Source: Alteromonadaceae bacterium 2753L.S.0a.02 (GTDB taxonomy: Bacteria > Pseudomonadota > Gammaproteobacteria > Pseudomonadales > Cellvibrionaceae). Taken from it: a DNA stretch of 64,000 bases. The first letter of the stretch is position 1. Every line of letters starts with the position of its first letter. The notes beneath the pieces are model-generated. The model was not told where the DNA came from. It did not search any database and worked only from the letters and a program-made list of their open reading frames with translations. The DNA is taken from assembly GCA_007827375.1 (NCBI GenBank), contig VISH01000002.1, forward strand, positions 620,001 to 684,000, given 5' to 3'. This document shows positions 16,509 to 25,605 of the stretch, in pieces. Position numbers and translations under genes: made by a program.

Positions 16509-17963
16509 TTAGGCGTTGTAGGTCGATGAGGCGGTATCGCCACCGCGACCGGTCCAGTTGGTGTGGAAGAATTCGCCACGAGGCTTGTCGATACGCTCGT
16601 AGGTGTGTGCACCGAAGAAATCACGCTGTGCCTGCAGCAGGTTCGCCGGCAAACGGGCGGTTCGGTAACCGTCGAAATACGCCAGTGCCGAGGTAAGAGT
16701 CGGTGCTGGAATGCCGTTAAGGGTTGCCGTTGCTACCACGTTACGCCAGCCGCTTTGTGCGGCATCAACGCGCTTCTGGAAATAGGGGTCTAACAACAGG
16801 TTGGTGAGTTCGCGATTGTTGTCGAAGGCTTCCTTAATATTGCCGAGGAAGACCGAGCGAATAATACAGCCGCCACGCCACATCAGGGCGATGCCGCCGT
16901 TGTTAAGTTCCCAGCCGAATTCCTTTGCCGCTTCGCGCATCAGTACATAGCCTTGCGCATAAGACACAATCTTTGCGGCGAACAGGGCGTTGCGAATATC
17001 TTCGATAAAGGCTTTTTTATCGCCAGTGAACGAGGGCGTGGGCCCGGAAATCACTTCCGCCGCAGCAACGCGTTCTTCTTTCTGGGCTGACAGGCAACGT
17101 GCAAACACGGCTTCGCCGATTAAGGTGAGGGGCACGCCCATTTCCAGAGCGGCGACACCAGTCCATTTGCCGGTGCCTTTTTGGCCGGCGGTATCGAGAA
17201 TTTTGTCGACCAGCGGCGCGCCGTCTTCGTCTTTGGTTTTGAGAATATCACGCGTGATTTCGGTGAGGTAGCTGTCCAGCTCGCCTTCGTTCCACTCGGC
17301 AAAGACTTCGTGCATTTCATCTGCGCTCATACCGAGCAGGTCTTTCATAATCTGGTAGGCTTCGCAGATTAATTGCATATCGCCGTATTCGATGCCGTTG
17401 TGTACCATTTTTACGAAGTGGCCTGCGCCGTTCTCTCCCACCCAGTCGCAACAGGGGGTGCCGTCTTCCACTTTGGCAGCGATGCTTTGGAAAATAGGTT
17501 TCACATGTTCCCAAGCCGCTTTGGCACCGCCGGGCATAATGGACGGGCCGGTAAGTGCGCCTTCTTCACCGCCAGATACTCCGGCGCCGATAAAATGTAT
17601 GCCTTTACTTGCACAGTATTCGACGCGGCGGTTGGTGTCTGGGAAATGCGTGTTGCCACCATCGATTAAAATATCGCCTTCTTCCAGGTGCGGCAGAATC
17701 TGTTCGATAAAGGCATCTACCGGGGCACCGGCTTTTACCATGATCATAATCTTGCGCGGGCGTTCCAGAGACTGCACCAGCTCTTCAACAGAGTGGGCAC
17801 CGCGAATGCTTTTACCTTGTGCGCGACCTGCCAGGAAGTTGTCGACTTTCTCTGTGGTGCGGTTGTAGGCGGTAACGGTATAGCCATGGTTGGCCATGTT
17901 AAGAATCAGGTTTTCACCCATTACGGCGAGGCCGACCAGGCCAATATCTGAGAGTTCTTTCAT
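16509..17963 (-). CDS. gnd: 6-phosphogluconate dehydrogenase, decarboxylating
   Basis: A 484-residue enzyme of the oxidative pentose phosphate pathway that converts 6-phosphogluconate and NADP to ribulose 5-phosphate, CO2 and NADPH. Visible features are the N-terminal nucleotide-binding GLAVMGENL (residues 10-18), the NRTTEK coenzyme segment near 35, GVSGGEEGA near 128 with SIMPGG just after, and the KMVHNGIEYGDMQLI active-site helix near 185. The length matches the long, homodimeric form. It is transcribed alone; the 231-bp gap to the next, divergent gene should contain its promoter. Confidence 0.95.
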   Translation of the reverse strand: MKELSDIGLVGLAVMGENLILNMANHGYTVTAYNRTTEKVDNFLAGRAQGKSIRGAHSVEELVQSLERPRKIMIMVKAGAPVDAFIEQILPHLEEGDILIDGGNTHFPDTNRRVEYCASKGIHFIGAGVSGGEEGALTGPSIMPGGAKAAWEHVKPIFQSIAAKVEDGTPCCDWVGENGAGHFVKMVHNGIEYGDMQLICEAYQIMKDLLGMSADEMHEVFAEWNEGELDSYLTEITRDILKTKDEDGAPLVDKILDTAGQKGTGKWTGVAALEMGVPLTLIGEAVFARCLSAQKEERVAAAEVISGPTPSFTGDKKAFIEDIRNALFAAKIVSYAQGYVLMREAAKEFGWELNNGGIALMWRGGCIIRSVFLGNIKEAFDNNRELTNLLLDPYFQKRVDAAQSGWRNVVATATLNGIPAPTLTSALAYFDGYRTARLPANLLQAQRDFFGAHTYERIDKPRGEFFHTNWTGRGGDTASSTYNA

Positions 17964-18194
17964 AGTAGAGTCTTTAGGTTTAGGGGTTTAGCTCCGGGCG
18001 CTTCGCTTCGCGCTGAGCCCGATTTTGGAGTAGGTGGCAACGCTTTATCGCCATATTAGCGGCTGAATGTTTGCTTTTCTTGAAAGACTAAAAGGTGGGG
18101 CCGCAAAATCGGGGTGCAACTTTACCATCAGCAGCCTGTTTTTGCATCTTTCCAGCGTGGTTCGATTTATCGCAATAACATTAGGACTAATTTT

Positions 18195-18566
18195 ATGCAG
18201 GAAAAAGCAGTGATAAAGTATGCATTGGGCTTGCCTGAGGCTGAAGAGGACTACCCGTTTGGACCACAGGCGCGGGTATTTAAAGTTCGCGGCAAGATGT
18301 TTGCGCTGCTTGGCCATCAGGAATGGCAGGGTGTTGCCGATGTGGCAATGCTTAATCTCAAGAGTGATCCCAACGAGGCCTTGATGTTACGGGATATTTT
18401 CCCTGCCATATTGCCCGGCTATCATATGAATAAAAAACACTGGAACTCTGTGATGCTCGACGGTTCGGTGCCCCCAGCCGAAGTCACGCGTATGATAGAT
18501 CGTTCATACGCCCTGGTGGTGCGCAGCCTTCCCAAAGCACAACGCCAGAGTATGGAAATTCGTTAG
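18195..18566 (+). CDS. MmcQ/YjbR-family DNA-binding-like protein
   Basis: A 123-residue protein of the MmcQ/YjbR (CyaY-like fold) family. Family features are the early LGLPEAEEDYPFG, FKVRGKMFALLG near residue 35, LKSDP near 57 and the C-terminal GYHMNKKHWNSVMLDG followed by a helical segment. Members are small proteins with proposed DNA binding; the physiological role is unclear. ATG 18195 has TAGGA about 8 bases upstream and is preferred over an in-frame upstream start at 18114. Confidence 0.8.
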   Translation: MQEKAVIKYALGLPEAEEDYPFGPQARVFKVRGKMFALLGHQEWQGVADVAMLNLKSDPNEALMLRDIFPAILPGYHMNKKHWNSVMLDGSVPPAEVTRMIDRSYALVVRSLPKAQRQSMEIR

Positions 18567-18644
18567 GGCGAACAAAAATTGTACCGCTGAGCGCTGCGTC
18601 AAGAAAAATAACAAATATTTAACTCAGAGACGGGAGACACTTTC

Positions 18645-20516
18645 ATGAAATTGCTTCGCTTTGTATTACTCCTGCTGACAAGTTTCCCCCTTATTACGCT
18701 CCAACCCGTTGCCGCGAAAACGTTGTCCACCCAGGAAGATGCCGTGGTGGTGGCGGATATCCACGGGGCATACAGCGAATTTACCGGTTTGCTGCGTGAG
18801 TTAAAGCTTATCGATAACGCAAACAATTGGAGCGGCGGGAACAAACTACTGATTAGTTTGGGAGACTTGGTGGATCGCGGACCCGATTCCCGCAAGGTAA
18901 TAGAGCTGCTCACAAACCTTCAGTCGCAGGCAAAAAAAGCCGGGGGTAGCGTTGAGGTGGTGTTGGGGAATCATGAAATTCTGGTGATGACCGGCGATTA
19001 TCGCTACACCTCAAAGGAGGAGTTCGCGTCGTTTAGTGATTTGGAAACACCGCAAGATCGTGCCCTGTTAAAGCAGCATTTCGAAGCTATGCAGCAAGCA
19101 GGCTTATTTAAAGGGGCTGAATTTGATGCGATTTTTCCGAAAGGGTTTATGGGACTGTATCGTGCGTATCTGCCGGATGGTGTGATGGGCAAATGGTTAC
19201 GTCAGCAATCGGGTGCAATGATCAAGCTCAACGATGCGTTACTGGTACACGGTGGGGTATCGCGCGAAACTGCACAACAGGGAATTGAAGCCGTTAATAA
19301 TGCGGTAGAAAAAGCGCTCGCCGATTACAGCGAGGCGATGAACACCTTATTTGAGGCTGGGCAGCTACCGTTTATTTTGCCCGAATTCGATGGCGTAACT
19401 GCAATTGAAAATACCGCCAAGGGGCGTGGTGCTGCGAAACCAAGCTGGATGGCTGCGGCAAAGTCTTTAGCGGCGCTGCGCGGGTCTGTGCTTTTTTCTT
19501 CCAGTGGTCCATTTTGGTACCGCGGCAACGTGAACTGCCTGCAAATTCCCGAAAGTTACACCATGGATACTGTTAAAAAACGTCTGGCAGTATCTCGAAT
19601 TCTCGTTGGCCACACCGTGAAATATCGTAAAGTTGCCACGCGTTTTGATGGTGACTTAGTGATGCTCGATACCGGGATGTTGAAATCCTATTACAAGGGG
19701 GTGCCATCAGCCTTGCTCATCTCGGGCGATTCATTCACGCCGTACCACGCCAGCCGCAAATTTGAAAATACCTTTATCCAGCCTGGTGATGTTTTTAAGC
19801 ATAACCCCAGTGGGATGAGTGACTCAGACCTTGAATCCTTTCTGACAGAAGCCAAGGTTGTGAGTAGCAAGCGCATTGGTACAGGAATCACCAATTCCAA
19901 TGTTATTGAACTCGAAAAAAACGGCAATAAAATGCGTGCGTTATTTAAAACCTTCGACAACATTAAAGATCTTGAAAGTAAAATAAATTGGATGTCTCGC
20001 TACAATAATTCTGATCGCTACCATTACGAGGTTGTGAGTTACAAATTGGATCGCGCTTTGGGCTTGTACATGATTCCTGCAGCGGTTATTCGTACCGTAA
20101 ATGGTAAGCAGGGTGTTGTGCAGTACTGGGTGGAAGACGGCTTTACCGAAAACAACAGGCGCGATAAGAACCTCGGCTTTAATGGCTATTGTGACCTCAG
20201 TAATTACAACAATGTTCGTGTGGTGTTCGATACATTAATCTATAACGTCGATCGCAATAACGGCAACCTGCTGTGGGACAAAGACTTCCAGCTTACTTTT
20301 CTCGATCACTCGCAGTCGTTTGGTACAGCTATTAAAAAACCCAGCCTGTACAGTAAATTTAAGCTACGACTTTCAGACCTGTTTAAAAGACGCCTTGAAG
20401 CAATGAGTGATGCTGATATAGATAAGGCAGGGAAAGGCTTGCTCAACCCCAAGCAATTGGAAGCTTTGAAAGAGCGCAAAGCCTTTATTCTTAAAAACGC
20501 CTTACCTGCCGATTAA
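18645..20516 (+). CDS. Secreted PPP-type phosphatase fused to a HipA/PI4K-like kinase domain
   Basis: A 623-residue protein with a signal peptide (about 1-24, ending VAAKT). Residues 30-360 form a metallophosphoesterase of the PPP type: D38 and H40 (ADIHG), D64 and D67 (GDLVDRG), N109 and H110 (GNHE), H202 (VHGG) and H323 (GHT), the complete metal-ligand set. Residues about 405-600 read as a protein/lipid-kinase-like fold: a GTGITNSN loop, K435 in RALFK, E462 in a following helix, D536 and N541 in NVDRNNGN (catalytic loop), and D554 in FLDHS (metal site). The catalytic-loop pattern recalls HipA, PI4-kinase and CotH/Fam20C-type kinases. It is followed 4 bp later by an ATP/ADP-translocase-like gene. 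The phosphatase is clear; the kinase call is by motif. Substrate unknown. Confidence 0.75.
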   Translation: MKLLRFVLLLLTSFPLITLQPVAAKTLSTQEDAVVVADIHGAYSEFTGLLRELKLIDNANNWSGGNKLLISLGDLVDRGPDSRKVIELLTNLQSQAKKAGGSVEVVLGNHEILVMTGDYRYTSKEEFASFSDLETPQDRALLKQHFEAMQQAGLFKGAEFDAIFPKGFMGLYRAYLPDGVMGKWLRQQSGAMIKLNDALLVHGGVSRETAQQGIEAVNNAVEKALADYSEAMNTLFEAGQLPFILPEFDGVTAIENTAKGRGAAKPSWMAAAKSLAALRGSVLFSSSGPFWYRGNVNCLQIPESYTMDTVKKRLAVSRILVGHTVKYRKVATRFDGDLVMLDTGMLKSYYKGVPSALLISGDSFTPYHASRKFENTFIQPGDVFKHNPSGMSDSDLESFLTEAKVVSSKRIGTGITNSNVIELEKNGNKMRALFKTFDNIKDLESKINWMSRYNNSDRYHYEVVSYKLDRALGLYMIPAAVIRTVNGKQGVVQYWVEDGFTENNRRDKNLGFNGYCDLSNYNNVRVVFDTLIYNVDRNNGNLLWDKDFQLTFLDHSQSFGTAIKKPSLYSKFKLRLSDLFKRRLEAMSDADIDKAGKGLLNPKQLEALKERKAFILKNALPAD

Positions 20517-20520
20517 TCCC

Positions 20521-21876
20521 ATGTCGTTTTTTAATGATACGCTGCCCCGTTTCGTACTTCGACTTGGTGCAGACGTTCGCCCAGGTGAAGGGCCGCGGGT
20601 GTTCGCACTCTGTTTTATGCTGTTCACGCTGATGGTTACTGCCTATGTGCTCAAACCTGTGCGCGAAGAGTTAATTCTGGTTGAGGGCGGCGCTGAGTAT
20701 AAAAGTTACGCAACGGCGTTGCAGGCCATATTTCTTCTCTTACTGGTCCCTGTTTACGGAATAATGTCGCGGCGCTTCGCAACCAGAACTTTTATGTTGG
20801 CTATTGCCGGCGTTTGCGTGGCGGTATTTCTACTGTTTGTTGTTGGCGGCGTTGCCGGATTCCCGGTGGCGATGCCTTTTTATATTTGGTATGGCACTTA
20901 TGGCGTGCTCATGGTGTCGCAATTCTGGGCCTACTGTTCCGACTTTTACGATGAAGAGGCCGGCAAACGCCTGTTCGGTATCATCGCCTTTGGTGCTACC
21001 TCGGGCGCCATGGTGGGTGCGATTGTTTCCAAGATTCTGGATGCGGAGTTGAGCGCCTATTATTTGTTGTTTGTCGGCGCCTTGATGCTGGTTGTTGCAG
21101 TAATTCCGGTGTGGATCTTGCCATCCAGTGCTGCACTAAAAACAGAATTGGCACAGCGACAAGGTGTCGCTCAGTTATTCAACGGTTTTCGGCTGGTCGC
21201 TTCGAGTAAGTTCTTACTGTATCTCGCTATATTTACCCTGTTATTTAATTGGTTGAATAGCATGGGAGAATTTTTGGTGAGCGTATTAATTGAATATTAT
21301 TACGACTTGGATATTCAGGCGGGCGATGTCGCGGTATCAAAAAATGCCTATATTCGCAGTTTTTACAGTGATTATTATTTGATTATTAATGTACTTGGCA
21401 CTGCGATACAGTTTTTTGTTGTATCACGATTTATCGGCTTTTTTGGTGTGCGCCTGGCGATGATATTTGTGCCGCTGCTAACTCTATTCGGGTATACCTT
21501 TATCGCCTTTATGCCGATTTTGTTGATTTTTAAAATTATAAAAGTGTTGGAAAACAGCCTTGATTACTCGCTGCTTTCCACTGCAAAGCAAATTCTCTAC
21601 CTGCCCACCAGTCGCGAAGCTCGCTATGAAGCTCGGGCTGTTATCGAAACCATTTGCATGCGCTTGGGTGATGTTTTACAAGGTCTTACGGTATTTTATT
21701 TGATAGGTGTTCTTGCGCTCGAGCCCCGTAACCTGCTGTGGTTTATCATTATTGCGTCTTTGGTGCTGGTGGGTGTGGTCATTGTGTTGGGCAGCGAATA
21801 TAAAAAACTGCTCAGTAAAACCAAGGTAAATATTGAAGATGATAGCGGCGATTTGAAAAACATTGCCAAAGAATAA
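20521..21876 (+). CDS. NTT-type ATP/ADP translocase-like membrane transporter
   Basis: A 451-residue polytopic protein with about ten to twelve membrane segments. The start has the NTT look: a soluble leader, FFNDTLPRFVLRL, then a first helix with YVLKPVREELIL, close to the KxxRE signature of nucleotide transporters of intracellular bacteria and plastids. Members exchange ATP/ADP or other nucleotides; relatives in free-living bacteria are mostly uncharacterised. The ATG is 4 bases after the stop of the phosphatase-kinase gene, so the two are surely co-transcribed. A role in delivering nucleotide to the exported kinase is my inference. It ends with a short acidic cytoplasmic tail. Confidence 0.7.
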   Translation: MSFFNDTLPRFVLRLGADVRPGEGPRVFALCFMLFTLMVTAYVLKPVREELILVEGGAEYKSYATALQAIFLLLLVPVYGIMSRRFATRTFMLAIAGVCVAVFLLFVVGGVAGFPVAMPFYIWYGTYGVLMVSQFWAYCSDFYDEEAGKRLFGIIAFGATSGAMVGAIVSKILDAELSAYYLLFVGALMLVVAVIPVWILPSSAALKTELAQRQGVAQLFNGFRLVASSKFLLYLAIFTLLFNWLNSMGEFLVSVLIEYYYDLDIQAGDVAVSKNAYIRSFYSDYYLIINVLGTAIQFFVVSRFIGFFGVRLAMIFVPLLTLFGYTFIAFMPILLIFKIIKVLENSLDYSLLSTAKQILYLPTSREARYEARAVIETICMRLGDVLQGLTVFYLIGVLALEPRNLLWFIIIASLVLVGVVIVLGSEYKKLLSKTKVNIEDDSGDLKNIAKE

Positions 21877-21926
21877 TCCCGCGGCTTCACATGTTGGGGC
21901 ACTAGAACAGCGTCCACTTAGCGAAA

Positions 21927-22919
21927 TTACATAATTTCTAGTGGTGGTTCATTAAGTGCTGCCAGCTGTTCGCGCAACTCCAGAATATGTTCGGCCCAAT
22001 ATTTCTCAGTGTTAAACCAGGGGAAGGCCTGAGGAAATGCCGGGTCTTGCCAGCGACGCGCCAACCAGGCGGCGTAGTGCATTAAACGCAAGGTGCGCAG
22101 GGTTTCGATAAGGGGTAATTCCCGCACATCAAATTCACAAAATTCATCATAGCCCTCAATAATTTCTGCCAATTGCGTCAGCTGTTGGTGGCGTTCCCCA
22201 GAGAGCAACATCCAGATGTCCTGCACGGCGGGGCCGTTGCGGGCATCGTCGAGATCTACTAAATAAAGACTGTCGGGGCGTTGCAGAATATTGCCCGGGT
22301 GGCAGTCTCCGTGCAGGCGAATATTCTGGTAACTGTGTTGCCGCAAGACACTCTGCATAGCTTCAATCAGATGTTGGCTGAGGCTATCGTAAGCGGCGAT
22401 TAGGCTTGCGGGAATGAAATCGTTTTCCAACAGAAATTCGCGGCTGTGCTGCGCAAAACTTTGTAGATTCAGTTCCGGGCGGTGTTCGAATTGTTGCGCG
22501 CGACCCAGGGCATGCAGGCGACCGAGTTGCTGGCCAATGCGGTAGAGTGTGTCTAAATCAGTGAGTTCCGGCGCATAACCCCCTCGCCGCGGGTAGAGTG
22601 CAAAGCGGTGTCCTTCAAAATGAAAAAGCGTTTGCTCGTTTATCTGTAGCGGTGCCACTACAGGCACTTCGAGGTCTTGTAATGCCAGTGCGAAGTTGTG
22701 CTCTTCGTGAATCTGCTCATCGCTCCAGCGCCCCGGGCGATAAAATTTGGCGATGATGGGCTCCTGATCTTGCACGCCAAACTGGTAGACGCGATTTTCA
22801 TAGCTGTTTAAAGGAAATACACGCAAGTCAGACAGATAGCCGAGGCTTTCGATCGCGTCGATCACGCGATCAGGGTTTAAACTGTGAAAGGGTGTTTCGC
22901 TCACGATTATCGGCCGCAT
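21927..22919 (-). CDS. srkA: Stress response kinase A (SrkA/YihE)
   Basis: A 330-residue Ser/Thr protein kinase of the aminoglycoside phosphotransferase fold. Features are NSYENRVYQ near residue 39, the ATP-lysine segment PIIAKFYRPGRWS near 54, the catalytic loop LHGDCHPGNIL near 203 and the metal site LVDLDDA near 220. In E. coli this kinase protects against stress-induced death by limiting MazEF-mediated killing. The length equals the family norm. It is convergent with the transporter gene, 50 bp away. A diguanylate-cyclase-like gene lies upstream on the same strand. Confidence 0.9.
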   Translation of the reverse strand: MRPIIVSETPFHSLNPDRVIDAIESLGYLSDLRVFPLNSYENRVYQFGVQDQEPIIAKFYRPGRWSDEQIHEEHNFALALQDLEVPVVAPLQINEQTLFHFEGHRFALYPRRGGYAPELTDLDTLYRIGQQLGRLHALGRAQQFEHRPELNLQSFAQHSREFLLENDFIPASLIAAYDSLSQHLIEAMQSVLRQHSYQNIRLHGDCHPGNILQRPDSLYLVDLDDARNGPAVQDIWMLLSGERHQQLTQLAEIIEGYDEFCEFDVRELPLIETLRTLRLMHYAAWLARRWQDPAFPQAFPWFNTEKYWAEHILELREQLAALNEPPLEIM

Positions 22920-22949
22920 GGTTGCTGAGCGGCAGATTGTAGCAGGTTA

Positions 22950-24692
22950 TTAGAGTGGCGGTACGGCTATGACCTGATCCCGGTGTTCGTGGTCATGCTC
23001 GTGCAGTACGCGCGAGATGTGATCTACCGTAGCAACCAGATCGGCAGGAAGTTTATCGCACAAGGTGAGCCCGATGGAGCAGGTGACATAAATATTATTG
23101 TCGCCCAATCGTGTCGGAGTCACTTTGAGGGAAGTGCGGATTCGTTCTGCGAGAATTTCAGCGGCAGCATTTTCCGTATGACTGCAAATCAACACGAAGG
23201 CATCGGAGCTGTAGCGGAATAATTTATCGCCAGAACGCAAGCGATTTTTAATCGTGGCAGCCACTGTTTGTAAAATGGTGTCACCAAATTCGCGACCGTA
23301 CTTGTTGTTGATATTTTTTAAGCCGTCGAGATCGATAAGCTGTATGCAGTAGCTGTTTTCGGATTTGCGAACAATTTGCCCCCAATGATTTTCACAGAAG
23401 CGTAAAAATTCGTCGCGATTGGCAATGCCTGTTACGCTATCCAGCTGCGTTTTTTTAATTTTACCGGCCAGCCCACGTTCAATACCACTGAGTTCGCGTA
23501 CGGTTGCCACTACGAGGTTGTTGTCGGAACGTTTAAATAATGAGATTGCGAGTGCTTTCTCGAAACCCTGTTGCGTCAACCCGACAAGTTCACCCCTCTT
23601 TACATAAGGCATTTCCTGTTGCGCCGATTGAACAAAACGGTGGAAGTTACGCAGATGTTCGGCGCGAAAGCGTTTTGGAATTAACTTGTGCAGATTGGTG
23701 TGCAGTAATTCATCCTTTGACCAAGCAAATATTTGCGCGGCTGATGCATTGGCGTAAAGCACGGTACCTGTGTTGTCGACCATTAGGATTCCATCACCGC
23801 TGTTTTCCATAAAGTCGAGTAAATATTTTTGTTGTTCGCTGTAGCTGGCAGATGCTTCGCTAGTATTTTGAGCCAGACTGGGCGATTTGTTTTGGCTGTA
23901 TAAACTGCTGAGCAACAGGGTCGCTGCGATGATGGTTGCACCGAATAAGGAGATGGCTGCGGTAACGCCCCAGGCGGGGTGTAGCGCCAGGTGCGCAGCG
24001 GCAATGGCGGCGATTAAACAAATGCCCACAAGGCTGATTGTGCTCCAGCGCACGCTGCTTGCGGGGGAGTTCCAGCTGCTTTTTAAGGGGTTATCTGTCG
24101 CACTCAAGATTCCGATTGCAAACAAGGTGAAGCCCAGGGCTTCCGGCAATGCAAAATCTTTGAAAAATTCTACCCGCGAAATTGCTTCCGCGTTGCCAAT
24201 AAACCCGATTATAGAGGCCAGAGGAAAATAGAGACTGGCGATAACCACCGTTGCGAATATCCGGCCAGTGTGCCACGAAGGTTTGAGAGACAGTGCCAGA
24301 ATGGCACTGGCGAAAGCAAAGTTGATTGCACTGATGAGCGAGGTGCGAACTTCATTCGCCGGGGTGAGCAGCATGTTGAGATCGAGCTTAACGTTGGCGA
24401 CGCTTTCCATAAAGCAGCCGACGCTGAGCAGCCCAGCGGAAATGGCAGATACCAGTATCATCTGATCCAGGTGTCGTTGCACAGCAAGCACGGCAACGCC
24501 CAGAATCAACAAACCCAGCGCATTGACCATCGGCATGGCGGGGTAAAATTCGAAGTTTGCAAAACTGTGTAAAAGGCGCAGATTGAAAATCCAGCCAACG
24601 GCGACCAAGGCGGCAATCAACACTACACCGGCCGCAAATGCTTCCGCATAAGAAAGGCGGCTCGTTCCTCTTGGCTTCGGGGGGGCAGGCAT
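22950..24692 (-). CDS. Membrane PAS-GGDEF protein with degenerate GGDEF motif
   Basis: A 580-residue protein with about eight N-terminal membrane helices (to about residue 270), then a PAS domain (about 290-410, with GDGILMVDNTG) and a GGDEF-fold domain (about 415-570, with the usual DSVTGIANRDEF entry and LIDLDGLKNINNKYGREFGD). The active-site loop is not GGDEF: residues 494-499 read YSSDAF, so the two glycines and the acidic residue that bind GTP are gone. It therefore probably does not make c-di-GMP and may act as a sensor or receptor. ATG 24692 is taken instead of the adjacent TTG. It is 30 bases upstream of srkA on the same strand. Confidence 0.8.
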   Translation of the reverse strand: MPAPPKPRGTSRLSYAEAFAAGVVLIAALVAVGWIFNLRLLHSFANFEFYPAMPMVNALGLLILGVAVLAVQRHLDQMILVSAISAGLLSVGCFMESVANVKLDLNMLLTPANEVRTSLISAINFAFASAILALSLKPSWHTGRIFATVVIASLYFPLASIIGFIGNAEAISRVEFFKDFALPEALGFTLFAIGILSATDNPLKSSWNSPASSVRWSTISLVGICLIAAIAAAHLALHPAWGVTAAISLFGATIIAATLLLSSLYSQNKSPSLAQNTSEASASYSEQQKYLLDFMENSGDGILMVDNTGTVLYANASAAQIFAWSKDELLHTNLHKLIPKRFRAEHLRNFHRFVQSAQQEMPYVKRGELVGLTQQGFEKALAISLFKRSDNNLVVATVRELSGIERGLAGKIKKTQLDSVTGIANRDEFLRFCENHWGQIVRKSENSYCIQLIDLDGLKNINNKYGREFGDTILQTVAATIKNRLRSGDKLFRYSSDAFVLICSHTENAAAEILAERIRTSLKVTPTRLGDNNIYVTCSIGLTLCDKLPADLVATVDHISRVLHEHDHEHRDQVIAVPPL

Positions 24693-24767
24693 CAACTGGG
24701 AGTGTTTGTTATGTATTTCTCCTCATTATTGACCCTGCGGCGGTGAACTGCAATTGCTTAACGGTAA

Positions 24768-25484
24768 TCATTTGTAGGTGGTTTGTTTCGGTGTTCGTGC
24801 CAGGGTTAAAACCGTTATTTCAGCAGCGCCGGCACGTCGCAATAGGGTGCTGATACTCTCCAATGTTGCTCCGGTAGTCATTACATCATCAACCAGCAGA
24901 ATCCGTTGCTGATCAACATCGCGACATACCTCAAAATTCAGTTTTGCATTGGCGAGGCGTTGTTTGCGTGTGAGATTTTGTTGGTGTTTGGATAACCGGG
25001 TTTTTCTTACCGCCCGAACTAGCGGTCGTTGCAAATGCCGCGCAACAGGCATCGCAATGCGCTCCGCTTGATTGAAGCCGCGTTGCAGCAAGCGCGCCCA
25101 ATGCAGAGGTACCGGAATTATCTGGTCGTAATCAGCGTTTGAGGGTAAAGCGTTGACACAGGCACGGGTGAGTTGCTTGCCGATCGCGTGTTGCCGTCGA
25201 TGTTTAAATTGATTGATTAACCACGGTATTTGTGCCTGATAGCTGAACACACTGATAGCGCTATCGAACGCGGGCGGTCTCTGTAGACATTCTCCACAGA
25301 GCTCGGCATCAGCAGGCAAGGGCAGTGCACAGCGCTCGCAGCAATGTTCGATGATGGGTAGATTGCTCACGCAGAAGTTGCAGAGAGGGTGCGCACTGGG
25401 AGAATCACACAGCACACAATAATTTGGGAGAATTTGCTGATACCAGCGGTTAAGGGGCTTAAAAAACCGTCGACTTTGATCCAT
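24768..25484 (-). CDS. comF: ComF-family phosphoribosyltransferase-like protein
   Basis: A 238-residue protein with a double-zinc-ribbon-like N-terminus (cysteines in CVLC, CNFC, CERC and CGEC between residues 23 and 75) and a C-terminal type I phosphoribosyltransferase domain. That domain has PVPLHWARLLQRGFNQAE near 130 and the PRPP loop ILLVDDVMTTGATLES near 198. ComF proteins act in DNA uptake during natural competence. ATG 25484 is chosen because AAGGAAGG precedes it; an in-frame start at 25580 would run through the bio operator. The gene next to bioB in divergent orientation is a common gammaproteobacterial arrangement. Confidence 0.9.
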   Translation of the reverse strand: MDQSRRFFKPLNRWYQQILPNYCVLCDSPSAHPLCNFCVSNLPIIEHCCERCALPLPADAELCGECLQRPPAFDSAISVFSYQAQIPWLINQFKHRRQHAIGKQLTRACVNALPSNADYDQIIPVPLHWARLLQRGFNQAERIAMPVARHLQRPLVRAVRKTRLSKHQQNLTRKQRLANAKLNFEVCRDVDQQRILLVDDVMTTGATLESISTLLRRAGAAEITVLTLARTPKQTTYK

Positions 25485-25500
25485 ATGGAGATTTCCTTCC

Positions 25501-25533
25501 TTGTAAACCTTAAAATGCCTTTTAAGTTGACAA
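25501..25533 (+). promoter_or_regulatory. BirA (biotin repressor) operator
   Basis: Half-sites TTGTAAACC (25501-25509) and AGTTGACAA (25525-25533) are inverted and separated by 15 bases. The first is a perfect consensus half and the second matches GGTTTACAA at 7 of 9 positions. The known BirA site is TTGTAAACC-N15/16-GGTTTACAA. The right half contains the bioB -35 box, so bound BirA-biotinyl-AMP should block the promoter. Confidence 0.85.
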
Positions 25534-25557
25534 GCCAAAGGCACAATCCTATTGTGC
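25527..25557 (+). promoter_or_regulatory. bioB sigma-70 promoter with overlapping palindrome
   Basis: A perfect -35 TTGACA (25527-25532), a 17-base spacer and a -10 TATTGT (25550-25555). The -10 sits in the perfect inverted repeat GCACAAT-CCT-ATTGTGC (25541-25557), which is separate from the BirA site and may bind a second regulator. Confidence 0.75.
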
Positions 25558-25605
25558 AAGGCTTTCCCTGTCTTGAGCACGCACTACAGATTGTAAGGAA
25601 TTTTC

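Noticed and set aside
17964..18194. GC-rich imperfect hairpin near 17993-18020 upstream of gnd
   Set aside because: Pairing is broken and no regulator or T-run goes with it; probably incidental.
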